From an uncultured Bacteroidales bacterium (GTDB lineage: Bacteria; Bacteroidota; Bacteroidia; Bacteroidales; F082), in assembly GCA_947303395.1 (NCBI GenBank), contig CAMYYD010000001.1:62001-126000 (forward strand): a stretch of DNA of 64,000 nucleotides. The letters run 5' to 3'. Of the stretch, positions 63,416-64,000 are shown piece by piece (position 1 is the first letter of the stretch; every line of letters starts with the position of its first letter). The position numbers and the translations under genes are program-made. A model generated the notes under the pieces. It had not been told where the DNA came from and searched no databases. It worked only from the letters and a program-made list of their open reading frames with translations.

Positions 63416-63841
63416 TTATTTATTAATGAGTTTCGATACTGCTGAATAGATAACAGCTGCGATTGTGCCACCAACGACAATGTAAGTGAATACCATGAAG
63501 AAGTCAACAAATGCTTCTGTTCCTCTTGAAACACCCATTGATTCGAGATATTCTAATGGAAGTGTTGAACCTGATGCGAGCAGCCATGCGATAAGAGCGA
63601 CTACTGCCACAATTGCTAAAACAATTCCAATTGTCTTTACGCTTTTTGGATTGATGATAATCCCATAGATAGGTGCAAACAAAATCGCAACCACAGTCAA
63701 TCCAAGCATGCAATATGCGAATATCATGAATGTTCCGACGCTTTCCTTACCGTTGGCAATGCCAAGGATTAAGAAAAGAACGTTCAAAACCATCAGGATA
63801 ACCAGCAAATATTTGCAATATTTTGTTAATTTCTCGACCAT
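63416..63841 (-). CDS. Four-helix membrane protein of the Exb cluster
   Basis: 141 residues, hydrophobic, with four likely transmembrane helices (LLVILMVLNVLFLILGI; FMIFAYCMLGLTVVAILFA; IGIVLAIVAVVALIAWLLA; VFTYIVVGGTIAAVIYSAV). No catalytic motif seen. A protein of this kind often sits between exbB and exbD in Bacteroidota; it may be an accessory to the motor. Function unknown. Confidence 0.7.
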   Translation of the reverse strand: MVEKLTKYCKYLLVILMVLNVLFLILGIANGKESVGTFMIFAYCMLGLTVVAILFAPIYGIIINPKSVKTIGIVLAIVAVVALIAWLLASGSTLPLEYLESMGVSRGTEAFVDFFMVFTYIVVGGTIAAVIYSAVSKLINK

Positions 63842-63859
63842 GATTTTTCTTTTGTTAGA

Positions 63860-64000
63860 TTAGTTTTTCTTTGAATAAGCGTGGAGCATGTCCATGAATG
63901 TGATTGATGAATCTTCCATATCGTTGACGATACCTTCAATCTTGTTGAGGATGAAGTTGTAGCAGATCTGGAGGATAACAGCTGTGATAAGACCGAACAC
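63860..64000 (-). CDS. exbB: ExbB/TolQ/MotA-family proton channel, 5' part cut by window
   Basis: The last 46 residues plus stop are present: VFGLITAVILQICYNFILNK then EGIVNDMEDSSITFMDMLHAY, the final transmembrane helix and C-terminal cytoplasmic helix of a MotA/TolQ/ExbB channel. The start is beyond base 64000. The gene leads the exbB-4TM-exbD-exbD group, whose genes are spaced 15-18 nt apart. Confidence 0.8.
   Translation of the reverse strand: MFGLITAVILQICYNFILNKIEGIVNDMEDSSITFMDMLHAYSKKN

Noticed and set aside
1-64000. CRISPR array, insertion sequence, prophage, rRNA or tRNA genes
   Set aside because: No regularly spaced repeats, transposase or integrase genes, or RNA-gene landmarks were seen, and gaps between genes are too short for most of them.

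Overview
The window is a piece of a Bacteroidota chromosome, most likely order Bacteroidales. The evidence is the promoter style (TTG, about 20 nt, then TAnnTTTG, found many times), several type IX secretion (T9SS) parts and cargo signals, a Bacteroidota-type LptD, a TonB receptor with a carboxypeptidase-regulatory domain, a GH29 fucosidase typical of host- or gut-associated members, and an AlgI/AlgX-like surface acetylation cluster. I see no rRNA, tRNA, CRISPR array, transposase or phage genes. Gene density is high and no gap without a gene exceeds about 285 bases.

Region by region. (1) 1-5796: envelope genes: a partial lipoprotein, ridA coupled by ATGA to a MltC-like lytic transglycosylase, lptD, and a divergent Amidase_3/SPOR amidase. 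(2) 5848-16163: an RHS locus on the minus strand. A membrane-anchored TPR/HTH protein lies upstream of a promoter with tandem 10-bp repeats. Then come a DUF3244-like protein, a small protein with a T9SS sorting domain and an RHS-like YD motif, a 2035-residue SpvB/VCBS/RHS protein with an AT-rich variable tail, two paralogous small envelope proteins (immunity candidates), an orphan fragment of the RHS core, and a terminator. (3) 16179-26688: DPP-IV-like peptidase, GGGP/HepGP synthase and a histidine kinase on the minus strand; leucyl-tRNA synthetase with an unusual inserted domain, GH29 fucosidase and S-adenosylhomocysteine hydrolase on the plus strand, closed by a clear terminator. (4) 26692-36598: a Rieske-like lipoprotein, then an operon of a TonB-dependent receptor, a 1444-residue T9SS-type cargo and a PorV/PorQ-family protein. 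(5) 36606-45215: greA (with a terminator-like hairpin in its leader), a HIT protein and an rRNA methyltransferase; then a fused multi-cofactor FAD oxidoreductase, a GDPD/menorin-like lipoprotein and an LtaS-like sulfatase-fold membrane enzyme. (6) 45218-55955: two tandem SGNH-MBOAT-SGNH triplets, probably for O-acetylation of a surface polymer, separated by an opposing GH16-like lipoprotein. (7) 56018-64000: tyrS with a coupled NqrM-like small protein, apbE and a T9SS plug (DUF5103) protein on the other strand, priA, and an ExbB-4TM-ExbD-ExbD motor cluster cut by the window end.

How it fits together: most of the window serves the cell envelope: LPS export, peptidoglycan turnover, type IX secretion, surface polymer modification and energised transport. 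Housekeeping genes (leuS, ahcY, greA, tyrS, priA) lie between. The parts that most deserve study are the RHS locus with its displaced core tip and tail/immunity-like arrangement, the nuclease-like insertion in LeuRS, the greA leader hairpin, and the duplicated acetylation triplets.
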